In this document: piece by piece, positions 1 through 5,708 of the stretch
How positions within the stretch are numbered: position 1 is the stretch's first letter
How the letters are laid out: every line of letters starts with the position of its first letter
Assembly: GCA_947380655.1 (NCBI GenBank)
Contig: CANCRX010000117.1
Span: 1-8,753, forward strand
Source: Alcaligenaceae bacterium
GTDB lineage: Bacteria; Pseudomonadota; Gammaproteobacteria; Burkholderiales; Burkholderiaceae_B
Reading direction: 5' to 3'
Length of the DNA stretch: 8,753 nt
Notes under the pieces: generated by a model
Seen by the model: the letters and a program-made list of their open reading frames with translations, nothing else
What the model was told of the DNA's origin: nothing
Databases searched by the model: none
Translations under genes and position numbers: made by a program

Positions 1-387
1 GCTGCGTTTGAAACACTCCACGCCAAACGCATCGTGATGCTCACGCCCTACGAACAATCCGTCAACGATGCAGAGGTACGTTTCTGTGCACATTACGGCG
101 TAGAGGTGCTGCATGAAATCGGTCTGCAACTTCCAGCAGAGGTGTCCACGGCAAGCGTCTCTGAACAGGAATGGTTTGATCGCGCGGTCGCCATGAAAAA
201 CCCAGAGGCGGATGCTTATTTCCTGAGTTGTACCAACATTAAATGTATCTCTGTGATTGCAGCGCTTGAGCATGTACTGGAGGCTCCGGTCATCACCAGT
301 AATCAAGCCATGCTGTGGCATGCTTTACGCAAGTGCAAGATCCTCGACAAAATCAGCGGTTACGGTACATTGCTGCAATCTTATTAA
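1..387 (+). CDS. Asp/Glu racemase / maleate cis-trans isomerase-like protein, C-terminal part
   Basis: The reading frame is open from base 1 to the TAA at 385-387, so the start lies upstream and only about 128 C-terminal residues are visible. They match the second half of the Asp/Glu racemase superfamily fold shared by maleate isomerase and arylmalonate decarboxylase. A strand ending in LTPY is followed by a VN pair, then by LSCTN with the catalytic cysteine codon at 229-231, and then by the PVITSNQA segment followed by W that is typical of maleate-isomerase-like members. The first catalytic cysteine, which separates racemases and isomerases from decarboxylases, would lie outside the window. 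Members move a proton at a carbon next to a carboxylate, or isomerise or decarboxylate small dicarboxylates, in the cytoplasm. The next gene starts 20 bases downstream on the same strand, and a paralogue follows at 1008. The family is well supported; the substrate is unknown. Confidence 0.85.
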   Translation, partial: AAFETLHAKRIVMLTPYEQSVNDAEVRFCAHYGVEVLHEIGLQLPAEVSTASVSEQEWFDRAVAMKNPEADAYFLSCTNIKCISVIAALEHVLEAPVITSNQAMLWHALRKCKILDKISGYGTLLQSY

Positions 388-397
388 TTACATATCC

Positions 398-401
398 GGA
401 G
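398..401 (+). promoter_or_regulatory. Ribosome binding site (GGAG) selecting a TTG start
   Basis: GGAG lies six bases before TTG at 408-410. No ATG or GTG in this frame has comparable spacing. The upstream ATG at 315 would place 93 coding bases mostly inside the previous gene and would give an N-terminus unlike the family. This site is the reason for choosing TTG 408. Confidence 0.65.
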
Positions 402-407
402 CACCCT

Positions 408-998
408 TTGAGCCAGAGCACCCCCTCCTCGCAAGAACCTAGATTTCCGATTATCCCGCCCGAGCAGATGACAGCGCGGCAAGCTGAAGTCGCCGCGGCC
501 ATTGCAGGCGGTCCACGAGGCGGTATCCGCGGTCCATTTCTGGCCTTGATTCATCATCCTGATCTGGCGGATCGGGTGCAAAGTCTAGGCGAGCACTTAC
601 GCTATGGCGCAATGATCTCAACTGCGAATATTGAATTCGTTGTACTGATCGTCGCACGCCATATGAATTGCCAGTACGAGTGGTTTGCCCACGCCCGTAT
701 CGCTCGCTCCACGACCGATTTACCTGAATCCATCATCAGCGCCTTACAAGTTGGTCAGACACCCATCAATCTGACAGAAGAGCAAGCCGCTCTATATACC
801 TTTTGCAAAGAGCAGATTGCTCACGGTCAGGCAAGCGATGCAACCTATGACGCTGCATTCAAACATTTCGGTCGTGCGGGGATTCTCGACATCATCGCCA
901 TCATTGGTTACTACACCATGATCGCAATGGTGCTCAACACCTCACAGATCCCCTTGCCCGAGGGCACCGAGCCACCTCTCAAACCCGTACAAAAATAA
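408..998 (+). CDS. Carboxymuconolactone decarboxylase (CMD/AhpD-like) family protein
   Basis: A 196-residue all-helical protein of the carboxymuconolactone decarboxylase superfamily. The conserved core runs from about residue 40 (GGIRGPF) to 175. It contains the STANIE helix (E76) and then VARHMNCQYEWFAH, where the E91-x3-H95 pair matches the conserved Glu/His of CMD-type proteins. Only one cysteine (C88) sits there. The CxxC redox pair of AhpD is absent, so a peroxidase-coupled reductase is unlikely, and a decarboxylase or hydrolase-like role on a lactone or ring-cleavage product is more plausible. The start is TTG 408, preceded by GGAG. The gene lies between two racemase/isomerase paralogues, 20 bases after one and 9 bases before the other, which argues for one operon and one pathway. 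The family call is firm; the reaction is inferred only. Many CMD-like proteins have no known activity. Confidence 0.85.
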   Translation: MSQSTPSSQEPRFPIIPPEQMTARQAEVAAAIAGGPRGGIRGPFLALIHHPDLADRVQSLGEHLRYGAMISTANIEFVVLIVARHMNCQYEWFAHARIARSTTDLPESIISALQVGQTPINLTEEQAALYTFCKEQIAHGQASDATYDAAFKHFGRAGILDIIAIIGYYTMIAMVLNTSQIPLPEGTEPPLKPVQK

Positions 999-1007
999 TC
1001 ACACACT

Positions 1008-1715
1008 ATGACGCTCGATCACACCCCCCGTCACGCAGCAGGCAAACCTTTACATATCGGCTTGATGGTGCCGATCAACAACACCACTATGGAAGGCGAA
1101 ATGCTGGGCTGGCTGCCAGAGGGCTCAACCTGCAAAACACTGCGTATCCCGCGCGGCAAGGGCTTGCTGACCGAAGAAACCTTGCCTGCTTATCGTGATG
1201 CGGCGATCGAGCTCGCCAAGCAATTCAATGAAACGCCTCTGGATGTGATTGCCTACGGTTGCACGGCGGCGGGTTTTATTCTCGGCCCAAAGGGAGATGC
1301 AGACATTGCGAAAAGTCTGGCGCAAACAACTGGATTGCCCGTTGTCACTACAGCGCGGTCGATGATGCTGGCCTTGCAGGAACTGGGCGCGACCAATATC
1401 TCATTGCTCACGCCCTATCAGGATGATGTGAATAATAGGCTGAGAGACTTTTTAGGATCTGAGGACATCTTGGTGGGTCACTTTGACAGTTTTTATGCAG
1501 CAGATGTCGTTGCCTTAGGTCAAATCACTGAAGAGCAAGTGGCAACACGTGCCAAGCCGTTGTGCGAGAACGATGTCGACGCAATGTTCATCGCCTGCTC
1601 GCAATTACCAACCCTGAATGTTGTTGACCCACTGAGCGCAGCGTGGGGCAAACCTGTGCTGTCCTCGATCCAGGTCACTGCAAAGCTCGCCATGCAAGCT
1701 GTTGAGGCGGCCTGA
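1008..1715 (+). CDS. Asp/Glu racemase / maleate isomerase-like protein
   Basis: A complete 235-residue cytoplasmic enzyme of the Asp/Glu racemase and maleate isomerase superfamily, of usual length. It shows the N-terminal VPINNTTME loop (N24, N25), which binds a carboxylate in this family. The first catalytic cysteine is in YGCTAAGF (C85) and the second in ACSQLPT (C197), each near the end of one of the two pseudo-symmetric halves. Having both cysteines points to isomerase or racemase chemistry; arylmalonate decarboxylase keeps only the second. The C-terminal segment reads PVLSSIQVT rather than the SNQA followed by W seen in the paralogue at 1-387, so the two probably differ in substrate. ATG 1008 lies 9 bases after the CMD-like gene and has no clear Shine-Dalgarno, which suggests translational coupling. 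Possible roles are maleate isomerisation or racemisation of a hydroxy- or alkyl-dicarboxylate. I cannot choose between them. Confidence 0.87.
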   Translation: MTLDHTPRHAAGKPLHIGLMVPINNTTMEGEMLGWLPEGSTCKTLRIPRGKGLLTEETLPAYRDAAIELAKQFNETPLDVIAYGCTAAGFILGPKGDADIAKSLAQTTGLPVVTTARSMMLALQELGATNISLLTPYQDDVNNRLRDFLGSEDILVGHFDSFYAADVVALGQITEEQVATRAKPLCENDVDAMFIACSQLPTLNVVDPLSAAWGKPVLSSIQVTAKLAMQAVEAA

Positions 1716-1736
1716 CATTAAGCAAGTGCTTATTAA

Positions 1737-1762
1737 CCCGAGCGTTTATCCAAGCGCTCGGG
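1737..1762. terminator. Possible bidirectional terminator hairpin between convergent genes
   Basis: A perfect 8-base stem, CCCGAGCG (1737-1744) with CGCTCGGG (1755-1762), encloses a 10-base loop. It lies in the gap between two convergent genes, and its right arm forms the last codons of the regulator gene. Neither side has a real T-run, so intrinsic termination would be weak. Position and GC-rich stem are the only support. Confidence 0.4.
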
Positions 1763-2525
1763 CTGGAAGCGCCACGATATCTTCGTTTGAAGCGATTCTC
1801 GCGCTTGCCTCTTTAGCCGCCTCAGTGACCAGCGGAGCATAGTCTCTAAAAGCATCTGCACGGGCATTCATATTCGAAGCCACTAAGGCCAGACTGCCCA
1901 ACACCTCTCCCTCGCGATTAAACAAGGGCGCCGCGATAGAGATAATGCCCGCGTTGTAATCGCCAACCGTCATGGAATAGCCTTGCTGACGGATTTGTTT
2001 GAGTGAAGATTTAAAAGCATCCCAATCCGCCCCCATCCCCACACTCGCAATCGCTTCAGCATGTCTGGCATACAGTATGCGTAACTGATGCATCGGCAGA
2101 TGCGCAAGAATACTTTTAGCAGAAGCTCCTGCGACGAGGGGACGGCGCTGGCCACGGCTAAATAAGCCGACCGGCACATCGCGTCCGCGTGCCTGTTGTA
2201 CACACATGACCGAGTCACTGAACAAAATACACAATAACGAGCTATGGCCGGTATCGATGGTCAGTCTCTGTCCGACAGGCGATCCTGCAATATAAACAGG
2301 ATCGCTTTCTCTTGAAACCCGGTCGAGCTCCATAATGCGTGGACCCAGCACGTAGGAGCCATTGGCGACACGCGCGAGGTACCCCGAAGTGTGCAACACC
2401 TTGAGATACCGATAACACGTCGAGGCAGGCGCGCCCAAGTTCTGAATCAGATCTTCAGAAGACCAGATGGGTTGCTCGGTTGTAAATACATCCAGCAAAC
2501 CCAGCATTTTTTCTAAACTGCTCAT
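1746..2525 (-). CDS. IclR family transcriptional regulator
   Basis: A 259-residue protein of normal IclR length. Residues 1-65 form the winged helix-turn-helix, starting MSSLEKMLGLLDVF, with the recognition-helix stretch APASTCYRYLKVL and the wing SGYLARV. Residues of about 80-250 form the GAF-like effector domain, with the ASAKSILAHLP segment and the GIISIAAPLFN...GEVLGSLALV signature that ends this domain in the family. ATG at 2525 is chosen over an in-frame TTG at 2534 because the AGG-containing sequence upstream is 9 bases from ATG but touches the TTG. The gene is divergent from the Bug-aldolase-amidohydrolase operon and convergent with the isomerase operon, so it most likely controls the first and perhaps both. 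Whether it represses or activates cannot be told from the protein. The overlap of inverted repeats with the divergent promoter favours repression relieved by a pathway metabolite. Confidence 0.93.
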   Translation of the reverse strand: MSSLEKMLGLLDVFTTEQPIWSSEDLIQNLGAPASTCYRYLKVLHTSGYLARVANGSYVLGPRIMELDRVSRESDPVYIAGSPVGQRLTIDTGHSSLLCILFSDSVMCVQQARGRDVPVGLFSRGQRRPLVAGASAKSILAHLPMHQLRILYARHAEAIASVGMGADWDAFKSSLKQIRQQGYSMTVGDYNAGIISIAAPLFNREGEVLGSLALVASNMNARADAFRDYAPLVTEAAKEASARIASNEDIVALPARALG

Positions 2526-2555
2526 TGTGTACAACCTGTCTTAAATATATTCACC

Positions 2556-2584
2556 ATCATAGCCTTGGGGATATACATATTGAA
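2556..2584 (-). promoter_or_regulatory. Candidate promoter of the IclR-type regulator gene
   Basis: Read on the minus strand, TATGAT (2561-2556) makes a good -10 box. TTCAAT (2584-2579), 17 bases upstream, is a poor -35 match. Transcription would begin about 25 bases before the ATG at 2525. The weak -35 would fit an autoregulated gene, but the call rests mainly on the -10. Confidence 0.3.
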
Positions 2585-2586
2585 AC

Positions 2587-2621
2587 GATTAATTTTTCTC
2601 ATATTTATAGACAAATTAATC
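2587..2621. promoter_or_regulatory. Candidate operator: 9-base perfect inverted repeat
   Basis: GATTAATTT (2587-2595) is the exact reverse complement of AAATTAATC (2613-2621). After one mismatch, three inner pairs (TCT 2597-2599 with AGA 2609-2611) extend the symmetry. The right arm lies in the spacer of the proposed rightward promoter and the left arm lies just upstream of it. Regulators in divergent arrangements often bind such sites. The binding protein is presumably the adjacent IclR-type regulator, which is an inference. Confidence 0.5.
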
Positions 2622-2635
2622 ATTTTGGCTAAAAT
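2608..2635 (+). promoter_or_regulatory. Candidate sigma70 promoter of the Bug-aldolase-amidohydrolase operon
   Basis: TAGACA (2608-2613) differs at one position from the -35 consensus, and TAAAAT (2630-2635) differs at one position from the -10 consensus. They are 16 bases apart. Transcription would start near 2642, leaving a leader of about 50 bases before ATG 2691. The -10 is also the right arm of a short inverted repeat, ATTTT-GGCT-AAAAT (2622-2635), and the right arm of the larger repeat lies in the spacer, so a protein bound there would block polymerase. Confidence 0.55.
2616..2633 (+). repeat. 18-base direct repeat, copy 1 (promoter copy)
   Basis: TTAATCATTTTGGCTAAA here matches 5440-5457 at 17 of 18 positions, in the same orientation. 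This copy overlaps the -10 region of the central operon. The other copy lies just after the operon's last stop codon. Confidence 0.6.
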
Positions 2636-2677
2636 AGTCACAAAATCAGCCACAGTCTAGGTGCCTGAACAAGAAAC

Positions 2678-2682
2678 GGAGA
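2678..2682 (+). promoter_or_regulatory. Ribosome binding site (GGAGA) selecting ATG 2691
   Basis: GGAGA is eight bases before ATG 2691. It settles the start of the Bug protein against the in-frame GTG at 2661, which would add ten polar residues in front of a normal signal peptide. Confidence 0.75.
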
Positions 2683-2690
2683 CATTCAGA

Positions 2691-3680
2691 ATGCTCACAA
2701 AACACCTCTCACGCTCACTGTTGGCCTGTACAACACTTGTTTGTGCAATGTTTACCGCAGCAACAGTTGCCCAAACCCAGCCCGCACCCTGGCCAAACAA
2801 ACCCATCCGGGTCGTGGTGCCTTTTGCTCCTGGTTCGTTTACAGATACGGCCGCACGAACGGTGGGCGCAGAGCTCTCCACGCTACTTGGTCAGACCGTC
2901 GTAGTGGAAAACAAAGGTGGCGCAGGCAGCACGCTAGGCACCGACCTGGTTGCCAAAGCCTCTCCGGATGGCTACACCTTTCTCGTGACCGACAACTCAT
3001 TTGCGGTGTCTGCTGCCCTGTATGAAAAGCTGCCCTACCAGCCTAAAGAGATCATTCAGGTCTCTTTACTGGCCGATGCGCCTGCCGTGTTAGTTGGACG
3101 TCCTGATCTACCCACCAAGACACTGAAAGACACCCTTGAGTTTGCACGGGCGAATCCAGGCAAGCTGACCTTTGGTTCGGGTGGACAAGGTTCCTCCGCA
3201 CACTTGGCGATGGAGGCATTCTTGCTGCAGAACAAGATCCAAATGGTGCACGTACCCTTTAAAGGCATTGCTGCCGCGATGGTTGACGTTGCAGCGGGCC
3301 GCGTGGATATCGCCATAGGTAGTGTGGGCTCGACTTCTGGATACATCAAAGACAACAGGTTGCTGGGATTAGCGGTAAGCGGTGATGAGCGTCCGGCAAT
3401 CTTCCCCAATGTTCCGACCTTTGCCCAGGCAGGCTACCCCGACTACAAAATGATGTACTGGTTTGGCATGATGGCGCCTGCTGGCACCCCACCAGCGATC
3501 ATCAATCGCATGCAACAAGAAATTGCCCGGGCTGTGACCGCCACCAAAGTTAAAGAAATATTTGGCGGTGCAGGTGTACGCGCCATCTCAACAACTCCTG
3601 CTGCATTTGCGGTGCTCGTCCAAAACGAGACCACATTGTGGGCGGATGTAATTCAGCGCGCCAAGATTAAAGCAGAATAA
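2691..3680 (+). CDS. Bug/TctC family periplasmic substrate-binding protein
   Basis: A 329-residue exported solute-binding protein of the Bug (TctC) family. Residues 1-27 form a signal peptide: basic K4, H5 and R8, a hydrophobic stretch of about L10-A24, and likely cleavage after TVA at 27. The mature protein opens with WPNKPIRVVVPFAPGS. D52 in SFTDTAAR is at the position of the conserved Asp that contacts ligand carboxylates through water. Later family landmarks are FGSGGQGSSAHLAME, VPFKGIAAAMVDVAAGRVDIAIG and PAGTPPAIINRM. Such proteins bind di- or tricarboxylates, aromatic acids or amides in the periplasm and work with TctA/TctB-type membrane proteins. Neither partner is in the window, so this is an orphan binder served by a distant permease, or a sensor. 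It is the first gene of an operon with the aldolase (25 bases downstream) and the amidohydrolase, so the ligand is probably that pathway's substrate. Confidence 0.93.
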   Translation: MLTKHLSRSLLACTTLVCAMFTAATVAQTQPAPWPNKPIRVVVPFAPGSFTDTAARTVGAELSTLLGQTVVVENKGGAGSTLGTDLVAKASPDGYTFLVTDNSFAVSAALYEKLPYQPKEIIQVSLLADAPAVLVGRPDLPTKTLKDTLEFARANPGKLTFGSGGQGSSAHLAMEAFLLQNKIQMVHVPFKGIAAAMVDVAAGRVDIAIGSVGSTSGYIKDNRLLGLAVSGDERPAIFPNVPTFAQAGYPDYKMMYWFGMMAPAGTPPAIINRMQQEIARAVTATKVKEIFGGAGVRAISTTPAAFAVLVQNETTLWADVIQRAKIKAE

Positions 3681-3705
3681 TTAGCCTCTCCCTTCAGGTA
3701 CAGAT

Positions 3706-4497
3706 ATGGAAAACAATCTTAAAAAACGACTTGCCGCTGGCGAAGTTTCACTCTGCATGGGCCTGCGTCAGGCACGCACAGTTGATATCGGACCTCTCGT
3801 TGGCGCTGCGGGCTTTGACTGCCTGTATGTCGATATGGAGCACAGCCCGATTGGTTTCGAGGCGACTTCTGCGATCTGCATCACAGCGATTACTTATGGT
3901 GTGACACCGCTAGTACGAGTACCAGGGCATTTAGGACAAGATATTTCACGTGCCCTTGATGGCGGTGCTCAGGGTGTCATCCTGCCTCACGTCAATACCG
4001 CAGAGCAGGCTCAACAGATCGTCTCCTATGCGAAATATCCGCCGCTCGGGCATCGATCAGTCATGGGTGCAGGTCCACATACTGCGTATAAGGCGATGCC
4101 ACTGGCGAAGGTCAACGAATCCGGCAATCTCGACAACATGGTCGTCATCATGCTCGAGACGCCAGAAGGCATTGCTAACGCTGATGCGATCGCCGCCGTT
4201 CCAGGCGTCGATATGTTGCTGATTGGTTCAAACGACTTGTGCACCGAAATGGGCATTCCTGGTCAGCTGCGTCACCCAAGTTTGCTGGAGGCCTATCAGA
4301 CCGTTGCCAAGGCTTGTAAAAAGCATGGTATCGCGCTGGGCGTGGGAGGTATTCGGGGCGATGCTGAATTACAGACTCAATTAATTGAGCTCGGTGCGCG
4401 TTTCCTGATAGCGGGTAGCGACACGACCTATCTTGCTGCAGCTGCGGGTAAAGATGCAGCGTCATTGCGTGAACTGATTGCGGGCATTCAGAAATAA
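3706..4497 (+). CDS. HpcH/HpaI family aldolase
   Basis: A 263-residue class II (metal-dependent) pyruvate aldolase of the HpcH/HpaI family, of normal length. Motifs along the TIM barrel are DMEHSP with the catalytic-base histidine H46, VRVPG with pyruvate-binding R71, GAQGVILPHV, the ETPEGI segment with metal ligand E151, and GSNDL with metal ligand D177. The spacing matches HpaI, whose catalytic residues are H45, R70, E149 and D175, so an active enzyme is expected. The family cleaves 4-hydroxy-2-oxo acids to pyruvate (or another 2-oxoacid) and an aldehyde or oxoacid in the cytoplasm. ATG 3706 has AGG seven bases upstream. The gene lies between the binding protein and the amidohydrolase, so the aldolase probably carries out the last, carbon-releasing step of the pathway. 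The exact substrate cannot be told: 2,4-dihydroxyheptenedioate, 2-keto-3-deoxy-sugar acids and others are all possible in this family. Confidence 0.9.
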   Translation: MENNLKKRLAAGEVSLCMGLRQARTVDIGPLVGAAGFDCLYVDMEHSPIGFEATSAICITAITYGVTPLVRVPGHLGQDISRALDGGAQGVILPHVNTAEQAQQIVSYAKYPPLGHRSVMGAGPHTAYKAMPLAKVNESGNLDNMVVIMLETPEGIANADAIAAVPGVDMLLIGSNDLCTEMGIPGQLRHPSLLEAYQTVAKACKKHGIALGVGGIRGDAELQTQLIELGARFLIAGSDTTYLAAAAGKDAASLRELIAGIQK

Positions 4498-4501
4498 GCG
4501 C

Positions 4502-4530
4502 TTGAAATAGCTACTTGCCGTACATGCAAT
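4502..4530 (+). promoter_or_regulatory. Weak candidate internal promoter before the amidohydrolase gene
   Basis: TTGAAA (4502-4507) and TGCAAT (4525-4530) are 17 bases apart, in the 68-base gap after the aldolase gene. The -35 is good and the -10 mediocre. This gap is the longest in the operon, so an internal start is possible but unproven. Confidence 0.22.
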
Positions 4531-4554
4531 AAATAAACTCTCCCCATATAGTCT

Positions 4555-4558
4555 GGAG
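4555..4558 (+). promoter_or_regulatory. Ribosome binding site (GGAG) selecting a TTG start
   Basis: GGAG lies seven bases before TTG 4566. There is no in-frame ATG or GTG before the metal-binding motif at residues 19-23, so TTG is the only start that keeps the active site. Confidence 0.75.
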
Positions 4559-4565
4559 CATTACC

Positions 4566-5432
4566 TTGTCTTTCGATCTGAATGAAAAAGTTGCGTTCAC
4601 CGCACCTGCTAATGCCTGCGATGCGCACTTCCATGTTTTCGGTCCCGCCGATAAATATCCCTATGGCTCAGACAGCCTGCGCTACGCGCCACCCCTCGCT
4701 CCTCTGACAGAGTATTTGCAACTCGCCAAGCACCTGGGCCTGACACGTTATGTGTTTGTGCAACCCAGCGCCTATGGCCTGGATAACAGCTGCATGCTTG
4801 ATGCCATGAAAGAAGTCGGTGTTGAAAAGTGCCGCGGCATTGTCGATATCGATGAAAACGTTCCCGATTCATTGCTCGCCGAGATGGACAAGATCGGTGT
4901 GCGCGGTGTGCGTATCAACTACAGCCCTATCCATCCGCACGAGCCAGGTCTCGGAGCGAAGATGACGCCGCGTATTGAGCGTATCGCCGCACGCTGCAAA
5001 GAAATCGGCTGGCATCTTGATTTTCTCTTGCCCGGCTGGCTCACAGCAGAACTCATTCCCACGATGAAAAAATTACCTGTACCATTTTCGATGGCGCATA
5101 TGGGAATGAACCTGGCGAAAGACGGCGTGAACACTCCGGGATTCCAGGCACTACTCGATCTGGTGAATCACGGTGAGCGTCTAGCCTATGTGAAACTCAC
5201 GGGTATCTATCGCATGTCTAAAGTGCCGAACTTCACGGACTCGGATGCCTTGGCACAGGCATTGATGAAAGCCGCCCCCGATCGCCTGATCTGGGGCAGT
5301 GATTATCCGCACCTGTCGTTTGGCGAGAATAGTTCGGTTGAGTTGTTTAACCTGCTCGCGCGCTGGACCGATGATGAGAAGGTGAGGAAATTGATTTTGA
5401 CTGAGAACCCAGAGAGATTATTTGGGTTTTGA
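4566..5432 (+). CDS. Amidohydrolase, 2-pyrone-4,6-dicarboxylate lactonase-like
   Basis: A 288-residue TIM-barrel hydrolase of the amidohydrolase superfamily (COG3618-like). The DAHFHVFGP motif supplies H21 and H23. H178 lies in SMAHMGMN, and the C-terminal catalytic Asp D246 in WGSDYPH. The 68-residue gap between H178 and D246 equals that of H180 and D248 in LigI, the 2-pyrone-4,6-dicarboxylate lactonase. Arginines in GVRGVRIN and GIYR (R216) also fall where LigI binds substrate carboxylates. This supports hydrolysis of a lactone, or of a cyclic or acylated carboxylate, in the cytoplasm, without proving that PDC is the substrate; sugar-acid lactonases belong to the same family. The start is TTG with a good GGAG. 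It is the last gene of the operon: a strong terminator follows, and hydrolysis followed by aldol cleavage (upstream gene) is a sensible reaction order. Confidence 0.88.
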   Translation: MSFDLNEKVAFTAPANACDAHFHVFGPADKYPYGSDSLRYAPPLAPLTEYLQLAKHLGLTRYVFVQPSAYGLDNSCMLDAMKEVGVEKCRGIVDIDENVPDSLLAEMDKIGVRGVRINYSPIHPHEPGLGAKMTPRIERIAARCKEIGWHLDFLLPGWLTAELIPTMKKLPVPFSMAHMGMNLAKDGVNTPGFQALLDLVNHGERLAYVKLTGIYRMSKVPNFTDSDALAQALMKAAPDRLIWGSDYPHLSFGENSSVELFNLLARWTDDEKVRKLILTENPERLFGF

Positions 5433-5439
5433 GGTTTGT

Positions 5440-5457
5440 TTAATTATTTTGGCTAAA
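5440..5457 (+). repeat. 18-base direct repeat, copy 2 (after the operon)
   Basis: TTAATTATTTTGGCTAAA differs from 2616-2633 only at its sixth base. It begins 8 bases after the amidohydrolase stop codon. Unlike copy 1 it is followed by CCC, so the ATTTT/AAAAT symmetry of the promoter copy is lost. Confidence 0.6.
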
Positions 5458-5459
5458 CC

Positions 5460-5476
5460 CTTCACTACTAGTGAAG
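5460..5476. promoter_or_regulatory. 17-base perfect palindrome of unknown role
   Basis: CTTCACTA-C-TAGTGAAG is fully symmetric about base 5468. It follows repeat copy 2 by two bases and precedes the terminator stem by 29. In DNA it looks like a dimer-binding site; in RNA it would form a short hairpin protecting the 3' end. There is no T-run, so it is not itself a terminator. Confidence 0.4.
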
Positions 5477-5505
5477 AGGACAAGTCCAGAAAAAACCTAT
5501 CACTT

Positions 5506-5536
5506 GGGCTTGGATCATGCTGATCCAAGCCCTTTT
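5506..5536 (+). terminator. Strong intrinsic terminator of the central operon
   Basis: GGGCTTGGATCA (5506-5517) pairs perfectly with TGATCCAAGCCC (5521-5532) around a 3-base TGC loop, followed at once by TTTT (5533-5536). A 12-base stem with no mismatch plus a T-run is a textbook rho-independent terminator, 73 bases after the amidohydrolase stop. Confidence 0.93.
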
Positions 5537-5708
5537 GTATTCATCTTGAACGAAATTAATTTGAAATCACAACTACTGATCTTTGCATAGATACACGAAC
5601 GCAAATACAACAGCGTGATCTTGAGGTCTCACTTGCCTCTAATCCAACATTCTTTCCCCATAATACGCAGCCACTCTTCTCTCAATATATTTTTGTGGCT
5701 TACTTATT
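5537..5708. other. Intergenic stretch with no clear feature
   Basis: These 172 bases separate the terminator from the next gene. CATAAT (5659-5664) could be a -10 box, but no -35 lies at a proper distance (TTGCCT at 5633 is 20 bases away). I see no ORF, RNA gene or strong repeat. A promoter for the following small gene should lie here because the terminator isolates it from the operon upstream. Confidence 0.5.

Noticed and set aside
315..407. Upstream ATG extension of the CMD-like gene
   Set aside because: It lies mostly inside the previous coding region in another frame, gives an N-terminus unlike the family, and TTG 408 has a well-spaced GGAG.
1720..1731. AAGCA-AG-TGCTT small hairpin before the convergent stem
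   Set aside because: A two-base loop is sterically poor and the stem is AT-rich, so it is not a credible terminator alone.
2155..2169. CGGCT-AAATA-AGCCG inverted repeat
   Set aside because: Short, inside the regulator's coding sequence, and of a size expected by chance.
2661..2690. GTG start for the Bug protein
   Set aside because: It would put ten polar residues before a normal signal peptide. ATG 2691 has GGAGA at ideal spacing.
4175..4465. 96-codon open frame antisense to the aldolase gene
   Set aside because: It lies opposite a well-supported conserved gene, has a composition without family features, and is explained as a frame shadow.
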